This document shows positions 33,198 through 42,500 of a DNA stretch of 64,000 nucleotides, one piece after another. The notes under the pieces are model-generated. The model was not told where the DNA came from. It saw only the letters and a program-made list of their open reading frames with translations, and made no database searches. The first letter of the stretch is position 1; every line of letters starts with the position of its first letter. The position numbers were made by a program, and so were the translations under genes. Source of the DNA: Paenibacillus antri. Lineage in GTDB: Bacteria; Bacillota; Bacilli; Paenibacillales; YIM-B00363. Location of the stretch: assembly GCF_005765165.1 (NCBI RefSeq), contig NZ_VCIW01000001.1, positions 248,001 to 312,000 of the forward strand, written 5' to 3'.

Positions 33198-36100
33198 CTA
33201 CTTGCCGATTTCCACGAGAATGCGGTGCTCGCCCGGAACGACGATGCCGTGCGGCACGTCCCCGATGCGCTCCGGATTCCACTCGACGCGTTCGCCGTTC
33301 TCCGCCTTCGTGACGGAGAGCGAAATTTGCGGAATATGCAGCACCGGTCCGACCGCCTTGAGCAGCGCGTAGAACATCGATCGGTGCACGATTTGGCCGA
33401 TGTCCCAGCCGGCGCCGTCGGCGCCGCCGGTCAGCGGATCGAGGAAGCGGTTCAAGCGCTTCACCGCTTCCCGCTCCACCGGCACGACGTCCTCCATCGA
33501 CCGCACCCACAGCGTCGCCTGGACGCCGATCTCGAGCACGGCCGGATCCATCACCTGGATGGCGCCCGGGAACGCGACGTTCGCGGCGGCCCGCCGGATC
33601 AGCTCCTTCTCTACGTGGCGCTTCAGCTCCTGGAAGAACGGTCCCCCGCCGACGCCCGACTTCGGCAGGACGACGATCGAGATCGCGCCCGGCTCCTTCT
33701 CGAGCTTCACGTTCACGTTCGGCAGGCACTTCACCTTCGCCACGTTCGGATGCGCCTCCCGCGTCAGCCATTCGAAGTCCTCCGCCGTCACCGCCCGATG
33801 CCGGTGGGTGAACAGCTTCGGTCCTCGGCGAATGGCTTCCTCCACCGTGCCCGAATCGCAGCCGCCGGCGGCCGGCTCCGGATTGCGCACGGCGTCGATG
33901 TACGCGATCGAGGCGCGAATCGAAGCGATGGCTCCCGCCGGGACGTTGCCGCGCCGGCCGCCCCCGGTCGCGTAAGTGACGCGGACCGAGTCTTCCGTCA
34001 GCTTCGGCGGCAGCTTCCCTTGCTGCCCGTTGCCGAACGACAGCCTCCCCGACGCTCGATCGAGCGCGTAGTGCCGGTCATGCGGACCGGACAACACGAA
34101 GTGAGGCACCGCCGCGTACTTAACCCAGCAGCGCATCATGTCGCCCGCCGTATCGCGTACGATCTCGGTCGCGACGCCTTCCTCCTCGAGCTTCCTCGCC
34201 TCTTCCTCGGACATCGTCTCCGTCTCGTCGACCCACACCTCTTCGGAGAGCACCGGCGTTCGAGAGAGGACGTATTCGACGCGAACCGTTTCGTCGACCG
34301 TGTCGTACGTTTCGACGCGCTGCGGCAGCTCGTTCTTCAGCGTCTCCTGCTGCTTCGCGAGCGCCGAATTGAGCGTCGCATGGAGCGCCCGCGGCGCGTC
34401 CGCCGCTCGTTCCTCGGCGTCGAGCGACGCGTCGCGGTTCACCGCGCGAATCCAATACCGCTCCACGCCGAAGGCGGAATGAGAAGCGAAGTCGCGCGGC
34501 CCGACGAACTGGACCGTGCCGCTGCGCGTGAAGCCGTTCGTATCGTCCGCCGCCGCGAGCGGCGCCCAGACGGCACCGCCGCCGCTGCGCTTTAGGTACT
34601 CCCATTCGATCAGGGGCACGTCCCGGTCGAGCGTCCGCTTCGTCCGCAGCGACCAATACAAGTGGATCGGCCCTCGCTCCGGCGGCTTGTCGAAGCCGAG
34701 CCAGAGCGCAGGGTGACCGCCGTCCAGCTTCAGGAACGGCCGGAACGCGAAGCCGCCGGAACGCGCCTCGAGGGTGCGATCCTGCACCTCGAGGTTGTTT
34801 CGGATCGCGAATCGCTGCGGCGGATAGACCGGCTCGGGATATTCGAAGCGGCATCGCAGCCGCTTGATCGTCGGCGAATAATATACCGCGTTGTTGCTGT
34901 ATGCGTTCTGCACCGAAAGAATGCGTCCGCGAATCCAGAAGTTGTCCTCCGAATTGACCGCCGACTCCTCGAGGTCCTCCGGGACGACGAACTTGATCTC
35001 GCGCGGCTCCGTCCCTTCGTACGGCAGATGGAAGATGCGCTGCGCGTCGTCCTCCGCCGGCAGGCGCACCCAAGCGCGACCGTTCCAATACTCCCAATGA
35101 ACGTTCGCGATCGTCACCGGATCCGGAATTTCCGTCTTGTCGACCTCGGCCCGCTTCATGATCGGCTTCCAGTTGATTTGGGGCGGTCGGTCGGGCAGCA
35201 GCCGGTTCTGCCGGAAATTCAACTGAAACTGCATCGTCACGTTCGCGCCCCGCTTCGAAAACGCCTCGCGGTTCGCGATATAAAACACGCCGTACGGCGC
35301 GAAGAAATCCCCGAACGGCTGGCATTCGTCCGCTTCGACTTGAATGTCGTTAAAGTACAGCCGATCCGGCGCGATGCCGTCCCCGTCCTTCGCGACGAGG
35401 AAGTCGCTCTTCAGGTCTAGCATGTCGAGCTGCACGCTCGCGAGCTGCGGCGTCCCCGTCGCTTCGTCGAGCGATCTCGCCCGGCAGCGGATCCAGTAGC
35501 CCTCTTCGCCGAACAACGTCGTCCGATCGATTCGCGCGCGCCGCCGTTTCGTCAGCCGGATGCGAGCCCCGTTGCCGAACACGCGGTCGAACGCGACCCA
35601 CTCGCCGCCGCTGAAATATTCCCATTCCACCGCGCTCCGATCGGACAAATACCGCACCGTCTCCGGCACGGCGTACCCGTTGCGCGTATTTTTCACCGTC
35701 ATCTCGATGTAGGTCGGGCTGTTCAGCAGGAAGAGGAAGTCGTGCTTCAAATAAAACACATGCTCCTGCAGGTTCGTCCCTTCCGGACCGAACAGCGCGA
35801 CGCCGCGTCCGTCCGGACCGGGCTCGATCTTCGCGAACGCCCGCGCTTCGTCCTCGTTCGCTTCCTCCTGCAGCCGCACGATGCGGTCGCGCTTCGGGCT
35901 GACCGACAAACAATCGGTCAGCTTCGCCGGCGAGACCAGCAGCGCGTCCTGCGTCTCGAACAGCACCGGCTCGAGCTCGCCCGGCGGCGGCGGCGCGGAC
36001 AGCTGCGTTCCCTGCTCGACGTACACCGGCTCCGTCGCGCCTTCCGCCAGCTCGAAGACGACCTGCGCGAGCGACGAACGCGCCGGCAGCAGCCTCGCGT

Positions 36101-36350
36101 CGAACCGATTCAGGAACGTCAGGAAGCTCTTGTACGGCACCTGATTCAGACGGCGAATGTTGCCCTCGAGCAGCTTCGCGAACATGAGAAACAGCGCGGT
36201 GCCCGGATCCGGATCGTCGGGCCGAAACCGCCATTCCGGCGTATAATACGGCGCCAGCCGCTTCATCTGTTCGATGAGCGCGGCGGCGTCGCGATGATCG
36301 ACGGTCGGGGATAAGACCCGGGGGTCCCCGCCGGAGCTATGATTGACCAT
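33198..36350 (-). CDS. Putative baseplate assembly protein, J-like (TIGR02243), larger copy
   Basis: 1050 residues; ATG at 36350 with GGGGAGAG. The N-terminus contains PEWRFRPDDPDPGTALFLMF, the J-family DPGxALL motif, and LNQVPYKSFLTFLNRF. The C-terminal third repeats the wedge domain seen in the smaller copy (RHRAVTAEDFEWLTREAHPN, LDPLTGG, IVHRSMFYALLKAVGPV). Its extra 300 residues are inserted beta-rich domains in the middle. It is probably the outer wedge subunit (Afp11-like) to which other baseplate parts dock. It follows the gp25 gene by 11 bp. Confidence 0.88.
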   Translation of the reverse strand: MVNHSSGGDPRVLSPTVDHRDAAALIEQMKRLAPYYTPEWRFRPDDPDPGTALFLMFAKLLEGNIRRLNQVPYKSFLTFLNRFDARLLPARSSLAQVVFELAEGATEPVYVEQGTQLSAPPPPGELEPVLFETQDALLVSPAKLTDCLSVSPKRDRIVRLQEEANEDEARAFAKIEPGPDGRGVALFGPEGTNLQEHVFYLKHDFLFLLNSPTYIEMTVKNTRNGYAVPETVRYLSDRSAVEWEYFSGGEWVAFDRVFGNGARIRLTKRRRARIDRTTLFGEEGYWIRCRARSLDEATGTPQLASVQLDMLDLKSDFLVAKDGDGIAPDRLYFNDIQVEADECQPFGDFFAPYGVFYIANREAFSKRGANVTMQFQLNFRQNRLLPDRPPQINWKPIMKRAEVDKTEIPDPVTIANVHWEYWNGRAWVRLPAEDDAQRIFHLPYEGTEPREIKFVVPEDLEESAVNSEDNFWIRGRILSVQNAYSNNAVYYSPTIKRLRCRFEYPEPVYPPQRFAIRNNLEVQDRTLEARSGGFAFRPFLKLDGGHPALWLGFDKPPERGPIHLYWSLRTKRTLDRDVPLIEWEYLKRSGGGAVWAPLAAADDTNGFTRSGTVQFVGPRDFASHSAFGVERYWIRAVNRDASLDAEERAADAPRALHATLNSALAKQQETLKNELPQRVETYDTVDETVRVEYVLSRTPVLSEEVWVDETETMSEEEARKLEEEGVATEIVRDTAGDMMRCWVKYAAVPHFVLSGPHDRHYALDRASGRLSFGNGQQGKLPPKLTEDSVRVTYATGGGRRGNVPAGAIASIRASIAYIDAVRNPEPAAGGCDSGTVEEAIRRGPKLFTHRHRAVTAEDFEWLTREAHPNVAKVKCLPNVNVKLEKEPGAISIVVLPKSGVGGGPFFQELKRHVEKELIRRAAANVAFPGAIQVMDPAVLEIGVQATLWVRSMEDVVPVEREAVKRLNRFLDPLTGGADGAGWDIGQIVHRSMFYALLKAVGPVLHIPQISLSVTKAENGERVEWNPERIGDVPHGIVVPGEHRILVEIGK

Positions 36351-36361
36351 TCGTCTCTCCC

Positions 36362-36763
36362 CTAATTAGCGCCCTCGTGCAAATAGAACGGGTACACTTG
36401 GTTAAACAAGTTGTTCGTCGTGCGCACTTCGTATTGCACGTGGATCAGCAGCTTCTCCGCCTCGCGCGCGTCGCGGACGACCTTCACCTCGACGTTGTGC
36501 ACGCGAGGCTCCCAGACGCGCACCGCCTCCTCGAGCTCGGACTCGATAAGCCGCAGCGTCATGTCGTCCGTGCTCTCGAACAGGAACCGCTCGATGCCGG
36601 AGCCGAAGGTCGGACGCATGATGCGCTCGCCTCGGGACGTCCAGATGATGACCCGGATCGACTCTTGAATGTCGTCCTCGTGCTCCGACATTTTGATGCG
36701 GCCGGTCGCCTCGTCCACCTCGATCGGGAACTTCCATCCTTTTCCCAAAAACGCCTTCGACAT
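36362..36763 (-). CDS. GPW/gp25 family baseplate wedge protein
   Basis: 133 residues, the usual gp25 length; ATG at 36763 after GGAGGAGG. Conserved features are FLGKGWKFP at the start, IRVIIWTSRGERIMRPTFG (the core gp25 motif with Glu-Arg) and IESELEEAVRVWEPRV. gp25 (Afp9/TssE-like) joins the baseplate to the first sheath ring and nucleates sheath assembly. Its place between spike and J-like genes is conserved in contractile systems. Confidence 0.94.
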   Translation of the reverse strand: MSKAFLGKGWKFPIEVDEATGRIKMSEHEDDIQESIRVIIWTSRGERIMRPTFGSGIERFLFESTDDMTLRLIESELEEAVRVWEPRVHNVEVKVVRDAREAEKLLIHVQYEVRTTNNLFNQVYPFYLHEGAN

Positions 36764-36789
36764 CCTCCAGCCTCCTCCGCTCCGGAACG

Positions 36790-37509
36790 TTAGTTGATCT
36801 TCACCATCGAGCCCTTGATGTTCAGCATACCGTCCGACGCGATGTCCACCATCGCGCCGCCCTTAAGGCTCAGCTTCGCGGTCGCCTCGATCGCGACCTC
36901 CGTCGACTTCAGCGTCAGCTTCTTCATGCTCTCCACCGTCGCATCGCCCTTGCTGTTGATCGTCACCTTCGTCGAGCCGGTCTTGATTTCGATCTCGCCG
37001 GCGCTGCCGCCCTTGATCGTGATGGCGTTCGTTCCGGGTTTATCCTGCAGCTTGATCGTCTCGTCCTTGTCCGTCATCTCGAGCTTGAGGCCCTTCTTCG
37101 TGACGATCGACACGCTCTCGTCGCCGGCCTTGTCGTTGAACGTCAGCTCGTGGCCGGCGCGGGAGACGATCTTGCGGACGTTGTTCTTGTCGTCCTTGCC
37201 CGCCGGCGGCTTGTTCTTGTCGTTCCAGAGGGAACCGACGACGAACGGCTGCGAGATGTCGCCCAGCTGGAACGCCAGCAGCACCTCGTCGTTCACCTCG
37301 GGGATGATCAGCGTGCCGTTCTCCTTCCCGGCCATCGGCTGTGCGATCCGCACCCAGTCGGACTCGGTTTCCTGAGTCAGCATCGGAATCTTAACCTTGA
37401 CGCGCCCTTTGTTTTCCGGGTCCTTGTTATTCGTGACGATCCCGACGACGACGCCGTCGATCTTCGGCAGGATGCGCGCGTTCGCTTGATTCATCGAATC
37501 GTAAAGCAT
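36790..37509 (-). CDS. Baseplate spike protein (gpV/gp5/VgrG C-terminal-like)
   Basis: 239 residues; its ATG overlaps the stop of the hub gene by one base (TAATG). An OB-fold domain (residues 15-100: GVVVGIVTNNKDPENKGRVK, WVRIAQPMAGKENG, IPEVNDEVLLAFQLGD, PFVVGSLWN) is followed by a beta-helix of short repeats (EIEIKTGSTKVTINSKGDAT, LSLKGGAMVDIASDG) forming the trimeric needle. It ends KGSMVKIN, lacking a tip domain, so a separate PAAR-like protein is needed; the DUF4280 protein at 22 kb fits. Confidence 0.93.
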   Translation of the reverse strand: MLYDSMNQANARILPKIDGVVVGIVTNNKDPENKGRVKVKIPMLTQETESDWVRIAQPMAGKENGTLIIPEVNDEVLLAFQLGDISQPFVVGSLWNDKNKPPAGKDDKNNVRKIVSRAGHELTFNDKAGDESVSIVTKKGLKLEMTDKDETIKLQDKPGTNAITIKGGSAGEIEIKTGSTKVTINSKGDATVESMKKLTLKSTEVAIEATAKLSLKGGAMVDIASDGMLNIKGSMVKIN

Positions 37510-38609
37510 TAGACCACGTTCCCTTGGACTTGGAATTGAGTGACGTAACCGGAACCGTCAAGAATGTGCGTCGCGCGGGACACGTAATACGCCGCGTCCA
37601 GCTTCTGGCCGATGCCTTCGATCTTGATGAACAAGCCGGCCCTCAGCTCGGGCAGTCCGACGACCTCGCCTTCGCCGGTCACGAGCTTGAGCGCCCGGCC
37701 GTTCAAGATCGCCTTCGCGAGCGTGTTCGCCTCCTCTTGGCTGGAGACGTTCGCGTATATATGTTCGATGAAATTGGAGCCGCCCATCGTCTGGAGCAGG
37801 TTGATCCCCGTTTTCGTATTTCCGTTCGATTTGTCGATTTCGGTCGCCGTGCCCTTCAGTTCCTTCTGTTCTTTCACGTTCCAGGCGTGCACTTCGACCT
37901 TGCTCACTTGCTCGGACAGATTATGCTCCAATGAAAATTCGTTCAGGTTTTTCATATAGGTCAGCGTGATGACCGGCGATTTGTTCGCGAACCGCTTGCG
38001 GAAATACAGCTTCTTGCCGACGATGAAGAACTCGTAATTGAGCGCGATCGCCATGTTTTGCAGAAACTGAAAATCGGATTGCTGGCCTCGCGCGAGCAGC
38101 GGAATTTTCGTGCCCGTATCGTCCACCTCGCTGCTGAGGCCGTGCTCGGAGGCGATTTGTTTCGCGATGTCGGACACCTTTTTGTCTTGCCACGTTTCGA
38201 TTTTTTGGCCCCGCATCAGCTTGATCGAGGAATCCATGCCCGTCACGACGACGACCGGCGTGCCTTCGCGCGGCAGCGAATAATTGACGGCCGTGATATA
38301 GCCGGAGAAGACGGTCGTCAGCTGATCCTTGTAGCCGAGTTCGACCTCGATCGTGCTGCCGAGGGCGTACTTATCGGTCCAGGCGAAATCCCGTTCGATC
38401 TCGTCGTAGGCGTTCGCGATCGTCAGCGTCGCCGTGTCCGTATCGACCGCCGTCGACGTCGACACGCGCACGTTCGTGATCGCCATGCCGGTCGACGTCG
38501 CGTCCGCGCCGTTCAGCTTCACCTTCGCGGTCGGCGCCATGAAGTCGCCGTATTTCTTCGCCAAGTCGTCGTATGTATGGCTCGAGGTCGACAGCGTGAC
38601 GTCCGCCAT
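37509..38609 (-). CDS. Late control D-like hub protein (gpD/gp27)
   Basis: 366 residues. The gpD-type hub fold is seen in VELGYKDQLTTVFSGYITAVNY, MDSSIKLMRG, the AKQIASEHGLSSEVDD segment and FLQNMAIALNYEFFIVGKKLYFRKR. It forms the trimeric adaptor between tube and spike (with the next gene equivalent to the split Afp8). One-base overlap with the spike gene ensures coupled synthesis. Confidence 0.92.
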   Translation of the reverse strand: MADVTLSTSSHTYDDLAKKYGDFMAPTAKVKLNGADATSTGMAITNVRVSTSTAVDTDTATLTIANAYDEIERDFAWTDKYALGSTIEVELGYKDQLTTVFSGYITAVNYSLPREGTPVVVVTGMDSSIKLMRGQKIETWQDKKVSDIAKQIASEHGLSSEVDDTGTKIPLLARGQQSDFQFLQNMAIALNYEFFIVGKKLYFRKRFANKSPVITLTYMKNLNEFSLEHNLSEQVSKVEVHAWNVKEQKELKGTATEIDKSNGNTKTGINLLQTMGGSNFIEHIYANVSSQEEANTLAKAILNGRALKLVTGEGEVVGLPELRAGLFIKIEGIGQKLDAAYYVSRATHILDGSGYVTQFQVQGNVV

Positions 38610-38639
38610 GCTCGCTCCTCCTTCGCTTCGGGATTCGTC

Positions 38640-39269
38640 TTAGTGCAGCCGCGGAATTTTCAGCACGGAGCCCGGCTCGAGCCGCGTCGGGTCGTCGATC
38701 CGATTCGCCTTCGCGATTTCGCGCCACAGCCCCGGATTTTCGTATTCCTCGGCGGCGATGCGCCACAGCTGGTCGCCTTGCTTCACCGTCTTCTGCTTCG
38801 TCCGGTCGGCCGACTGCCGCGGGATGTTCTGGTACTGCTCCTTGACGCTCGCGACCGCCTTGAACGTGACGCCGAGCGTCGCGCGCACCGGAATGCCGGA
38901 GTCGAGGAACATCGTATACTTCTGCGTGACTTGCTCGAGGACGCCCTTGAACTGGAGCGAGCCCCAGACGAACTTGCACAGCGGCGGGGCGTGAAGATCC
39001 TTGTCCACGTCGAGCAGCTTCGCGACCTTCTGCGTGTGGGCGCGGACGTCGGTGCCTTTCTCGTAGGTATCGAAAAAGAGATCCATCGTCAGCGTCGGCA
39101 CCGCGCCGCTGATGAAGTACGCGATCGGCTGCGACAAGCCCGGCACCGTGTCCCAGCTGAATTCGTTGCTCGTCTCGATCGAATATTCGGTCGGGTTGAA
39201 CAGCACGTCGATCTTCTCCGTGACGTTGTTGCCTCGCGTGACCATGATGGCCGCTTTCTGCAGCGCCAT
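38640..39269 (-). CDS. LysM-containing tube-initiator protein (CIS tube protein, Afp7-like)
   Basis: 209 residues; ATG at 39269 after GAGGAGGTG. The N-terminal CIS-tube domain contains DVLFNPTEYSIETSNEFSW and DLFFDTYEKGTDVRAHT, close to the usual Afp7/PVC7 pattern; the C-terminal 50 residues are a LysM domain (VKQGDQLWRIAAEEYENPGL, LEPGSVLKIP). In Afp/PVC systems this protein joins the hub to the inner tube. It is preceded by 330 bp filled with the GGGAAAACCTCCC repeat family rather than by a direct coupling to the upstream gene. Confidence 0.93.
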   Translation of the reverse strand: MALQKAAIMVTRGNNVTEKIDVLFNPTEYSIETSNEFSWDTVPGLSQPIAYFISGAVPTLTMDLFFDTYEKGTDVRAHTQKVAKLLDVDKDLHAPPLCKFVWGSLQFKGVLEQVTQKYTMFLDSGIPVRATLGVTFKAVASVKEQYQNIPRQSADRTKQKTVKQGDQLWRIAAEEYENPGLWREIAKANRIDDPTRLEPGSVLKIPRLH

Positions 39270-39334
39270 GCGCGCACCTCCTCTTTGTCGGACTATGGGC
39301 GAAACCGTCTACTGCGACGACCTCGCTTCCTCCG

Positions 39335-39580
39335 CCGCACGAACGGGAAATCCTCCCGCTAATTTCGGCCCCGGCACCCTCACCCACCGCACGAACGGGA
39401 AATCCTCCCTCTAATTTCAGCCCCGGCACCTTCTCCCACCGCATGAACGGGAAATCCTCCCTCTAATTTGGTCGATTTCCTGCTCTGGCGGGGGTTTCGG
39501 GCGATTTAAAGGGAGGTTTTCCCTTTAAATCGTGATTTGCTGGCATTTTGACGTCGATTAGAGGGAGGTTTTCCCTCTGG
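39335..39580. repeat. GGGAAAACCTCCC family, locus 3: 52-bp tandem copies and two hairpins
   Basis: Copies starting at 39335, 39387 and 39439 share a 52-bp unit containing GAACGGGAAATCCTCCC; two opposite-facing copies near 39510 (AAAGGGAGGTTTTCCCTTT) and 39560 (AGAGGGAGGTTTTCCCTCT) form small palindromes. This is the whole content of the 330-bp gap between the LysM protein gene and the 1199-residue protein gene. Confidence 0.85.
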
Positions 39581-39598
39581 TGTTCCGGTTCTCGGCGT

Positions 39599-42500
39599 TT
39601 ACAAGCCTCGACGCTGCGATTCGAAGCGAATTCGCTTGCTAAGCTCCTTATAGAGCTGATCCGACAGCCGATTCATGTCGAGCTTCGGCTTCGCCCACAG
39701 CTCCTTCGCCTTTTGCAGCTCCGCTTCGACCGATTTGACGGCGGTTTGCAGCGTCTGCACGACCGGGTCTTGCGTCGGCCGATCGCGGCCACCGTTCTTC
39801 GCGGCGACGTCGAGACGGATGTCGCGGACGTGCCGCTGCGCCGGGGCGACCGTCGATTCGGTCACCGCGTGACCGATCGTTGCGCCGGGGCGCACCGTGG
39901 CGATGCCGCGGCGCGCGGCGGACGGCGGCGGCGACGCGCGGTGCACAAGCGCGGCGCGGTGCGCGACCGCGCGTTGAGCAGGCGCTGCGCCGCCGACGCG
40001 GCGCGTTTGCGGCGGCGGCGCCGACGGTGCGCTCGCGCGTGCGGCGGCTGGCGCCGACGGCGCTAGACGTGCTGACGACGCCTCGCGAATCGCGGCGGCG
40101 CGATGCGTCTGCGGCGCTGGCGCCGGCGGTGCGCTCGCGCGTGCGGCGGCTGGCGCCGACGGCGCTAGACGCGCTGGCGCCGACGCGCGAATCGCGGCGG
40201 CGCGATGCGTCTGCGGCGCTGGCGCCAGCGGAGCGTTCGCGCGTGCGGCGGCTGGCGCCGTCGTCGCTTGTCGCGCAGACGTCGTCGCGCGGACCGCGAC
40301 AGCGCGGTGCGTCTGCGCCGCGTGCTGCATCGGCGACAGACGCGAAGCCGAGGCGGCCGCTTGGAACGGGCCGCCGCCGGACAGCGTCGCGCGCCGCGCC
40401 GAGCGATGCAGCATCGGCGAACGCGTTGCGGCCGACGCGCTCCGCGATCGCTCGACGACCGCCCGCGCGGCCGCCATAGGTCCGCCGGCGCCAGCCGTCG
40501 GCGCTTGAGGCGCCGATGCCATCATCGGAGTCGACGCGATCCGGCGCCGCGCTTCCGCGGCGACGCGTTCCGGCTCGCGTCGACTCCATGTCGCGCGTAC
40601 CGTCTGCAGCGCGGGAGGCGCCGACGCGCGGGGGCCGCCATCCAACGCAGCCGCCGAGGCGTGACCGACGACGGTTATCGGAGCGCTGCGCCCCTCGACC
40701 TGGGCGGCGCGTTCCGCGAAGCGGACCGTCAACCGTTCCATGTAACGATCCTGGAATCGCTGCGTAATCCGGTCCGCAAACCTGCGCACGTCCGTCGTCG
40801 TTCGAGCGTTCGCCGGTGCAACGCCCGCCGAAGGCGGTCGCGCCCGGCTGCTCGCAAGCGGCGGCACCTTCGCCGTCTTCCGTACCGTCAGCGCTCCTCG
40901 CGTCGGCGCTTGCCGCTGCGCGGGCGACGAGGACGGTGTGGCGAATGCGGCGCGAGTCGCCCCCATACCGCCTCTCACGAGAGCGATCGGTCGGCGTTGC
41001 ACCATGCCGACCGGCGCCGGCGTCCCGGCAACGCGAACTGACGACTCGCCCACACTCCTGACTGCCGGAACATGTTCCGAGGCACGCGCTTCCGCAGCCC
41101 TTCCGACATCGGATTTACGTGTTGCCGGAGTCCAGCAGCGGCGCTCGATGAGGGTCATGAGGCGTGCGATAAGCGCGACCGGCTTCGGTCCGCTCCCTCG
41201 ACCCGGTTGAACCGCGGAAGGCAGCGTTGCTGCGGCGACCGGAACCGGCGCCGCAAGCGGCTTCCCCGCGGCGATCCGACGCTGCAGCGGCGCAACCGCG
41301 GCCGCTCGGGCGGAAGCGCTCGCTGCGGACCGCTGCGCCTCGCGAGCGACGACCGCTTCCGGCGATCGCGTGCCCGCCGCGCGGGCTCTAACGCCGGTGG
41401 CGGCGAGCCGCCCCGCCCGGAGCGGAACCATCGACGGCGCGTGCCCGCGTTCGCCGGCGACATTCGCCGAACGAGCGGACGCACGGTCCGCTTGTCGTTG
41501 CGTACCCCCGCCGGACGACGCTGCCGCGCCGTCATTCGCTCGCGATGGCGAACCCGATCGATTGTCTCCGCTCGAAGACGTCGGCCCGCTCGTGTCCGGT
41601 CGGTTGGCGGCTCGTTCAATCAAGCGGCGGACGACCGTCATCGTCCGCTCCGAAGCCGTCGAATGCGAGACGAGACGCGTCATATGCCGTACGACTTCTT
41701 GCAGCGAGCTTCGTTCGAAGCTTCGCGGGGAGAATCCGTCAGCCTTCGGCCCTTTCCGCTCCACTCGATATACCGGGCGAAGCGGCGATACGCCCGCCGG
41801 CGTAACGGTAACGATCGGCGGAACGACGTCGGTCGGCGCGACCTCCTCGTCCGACCTCCGCGACGTATTCGGCCTGGAAGACGAAGTGGCTTCGCCAGGG
41901 TTCGCCGACGCCAATGCTTCCTTACGCAATACCGCGCGTTGGAGAGGCAGGGCGCCTGCGTCCGCCTTCCGCATCGCCGCGATCGGCGCTGGCCCCTGCG
42001 CTTGCGCAGCGGCATCCGCTCGAGGCGCCTCGCCTCTCTTCCGCGACGCATCGGCGCTCACGCGGCTCGGGACGGGCGCCGCCGGCTTCGCCGCGAACGG
42101 CGAAACCCGTACCCGCATCGCCGCGCCGCCCTGCGCCTTCGCATGCACCAACCGCTGCAGCGCGGCCGGCACCGACGCTCGGCGCGTGACGTAACTTTCG
42201 CGAACGGCGGTCGCGCCGCCGATCGACTCCTCCGAAACCACGGGCTGTCGCCCTGTGAGGCTGGAACGATTGCCCGCGGCGACGCCTTCGACGACCTCTC
42301 GAACGACCCCGCGGACGATCCGCACCTCGCCGCCGGTCTCGCCTCGAACCGCGTCCCGCGCCGGAGCGGCCTCGACGATCCGGCGGTCGCCGCTCGGTTC
42401 GAGCAAACTGCGAGCGGCGACCGACGTCAGTCGGCCCGGCGCGGACAGCGCCGTACGCTGAAGCGCCTCGATGCGCCGAAGCGTCGTCGTGGTCTCCCGG

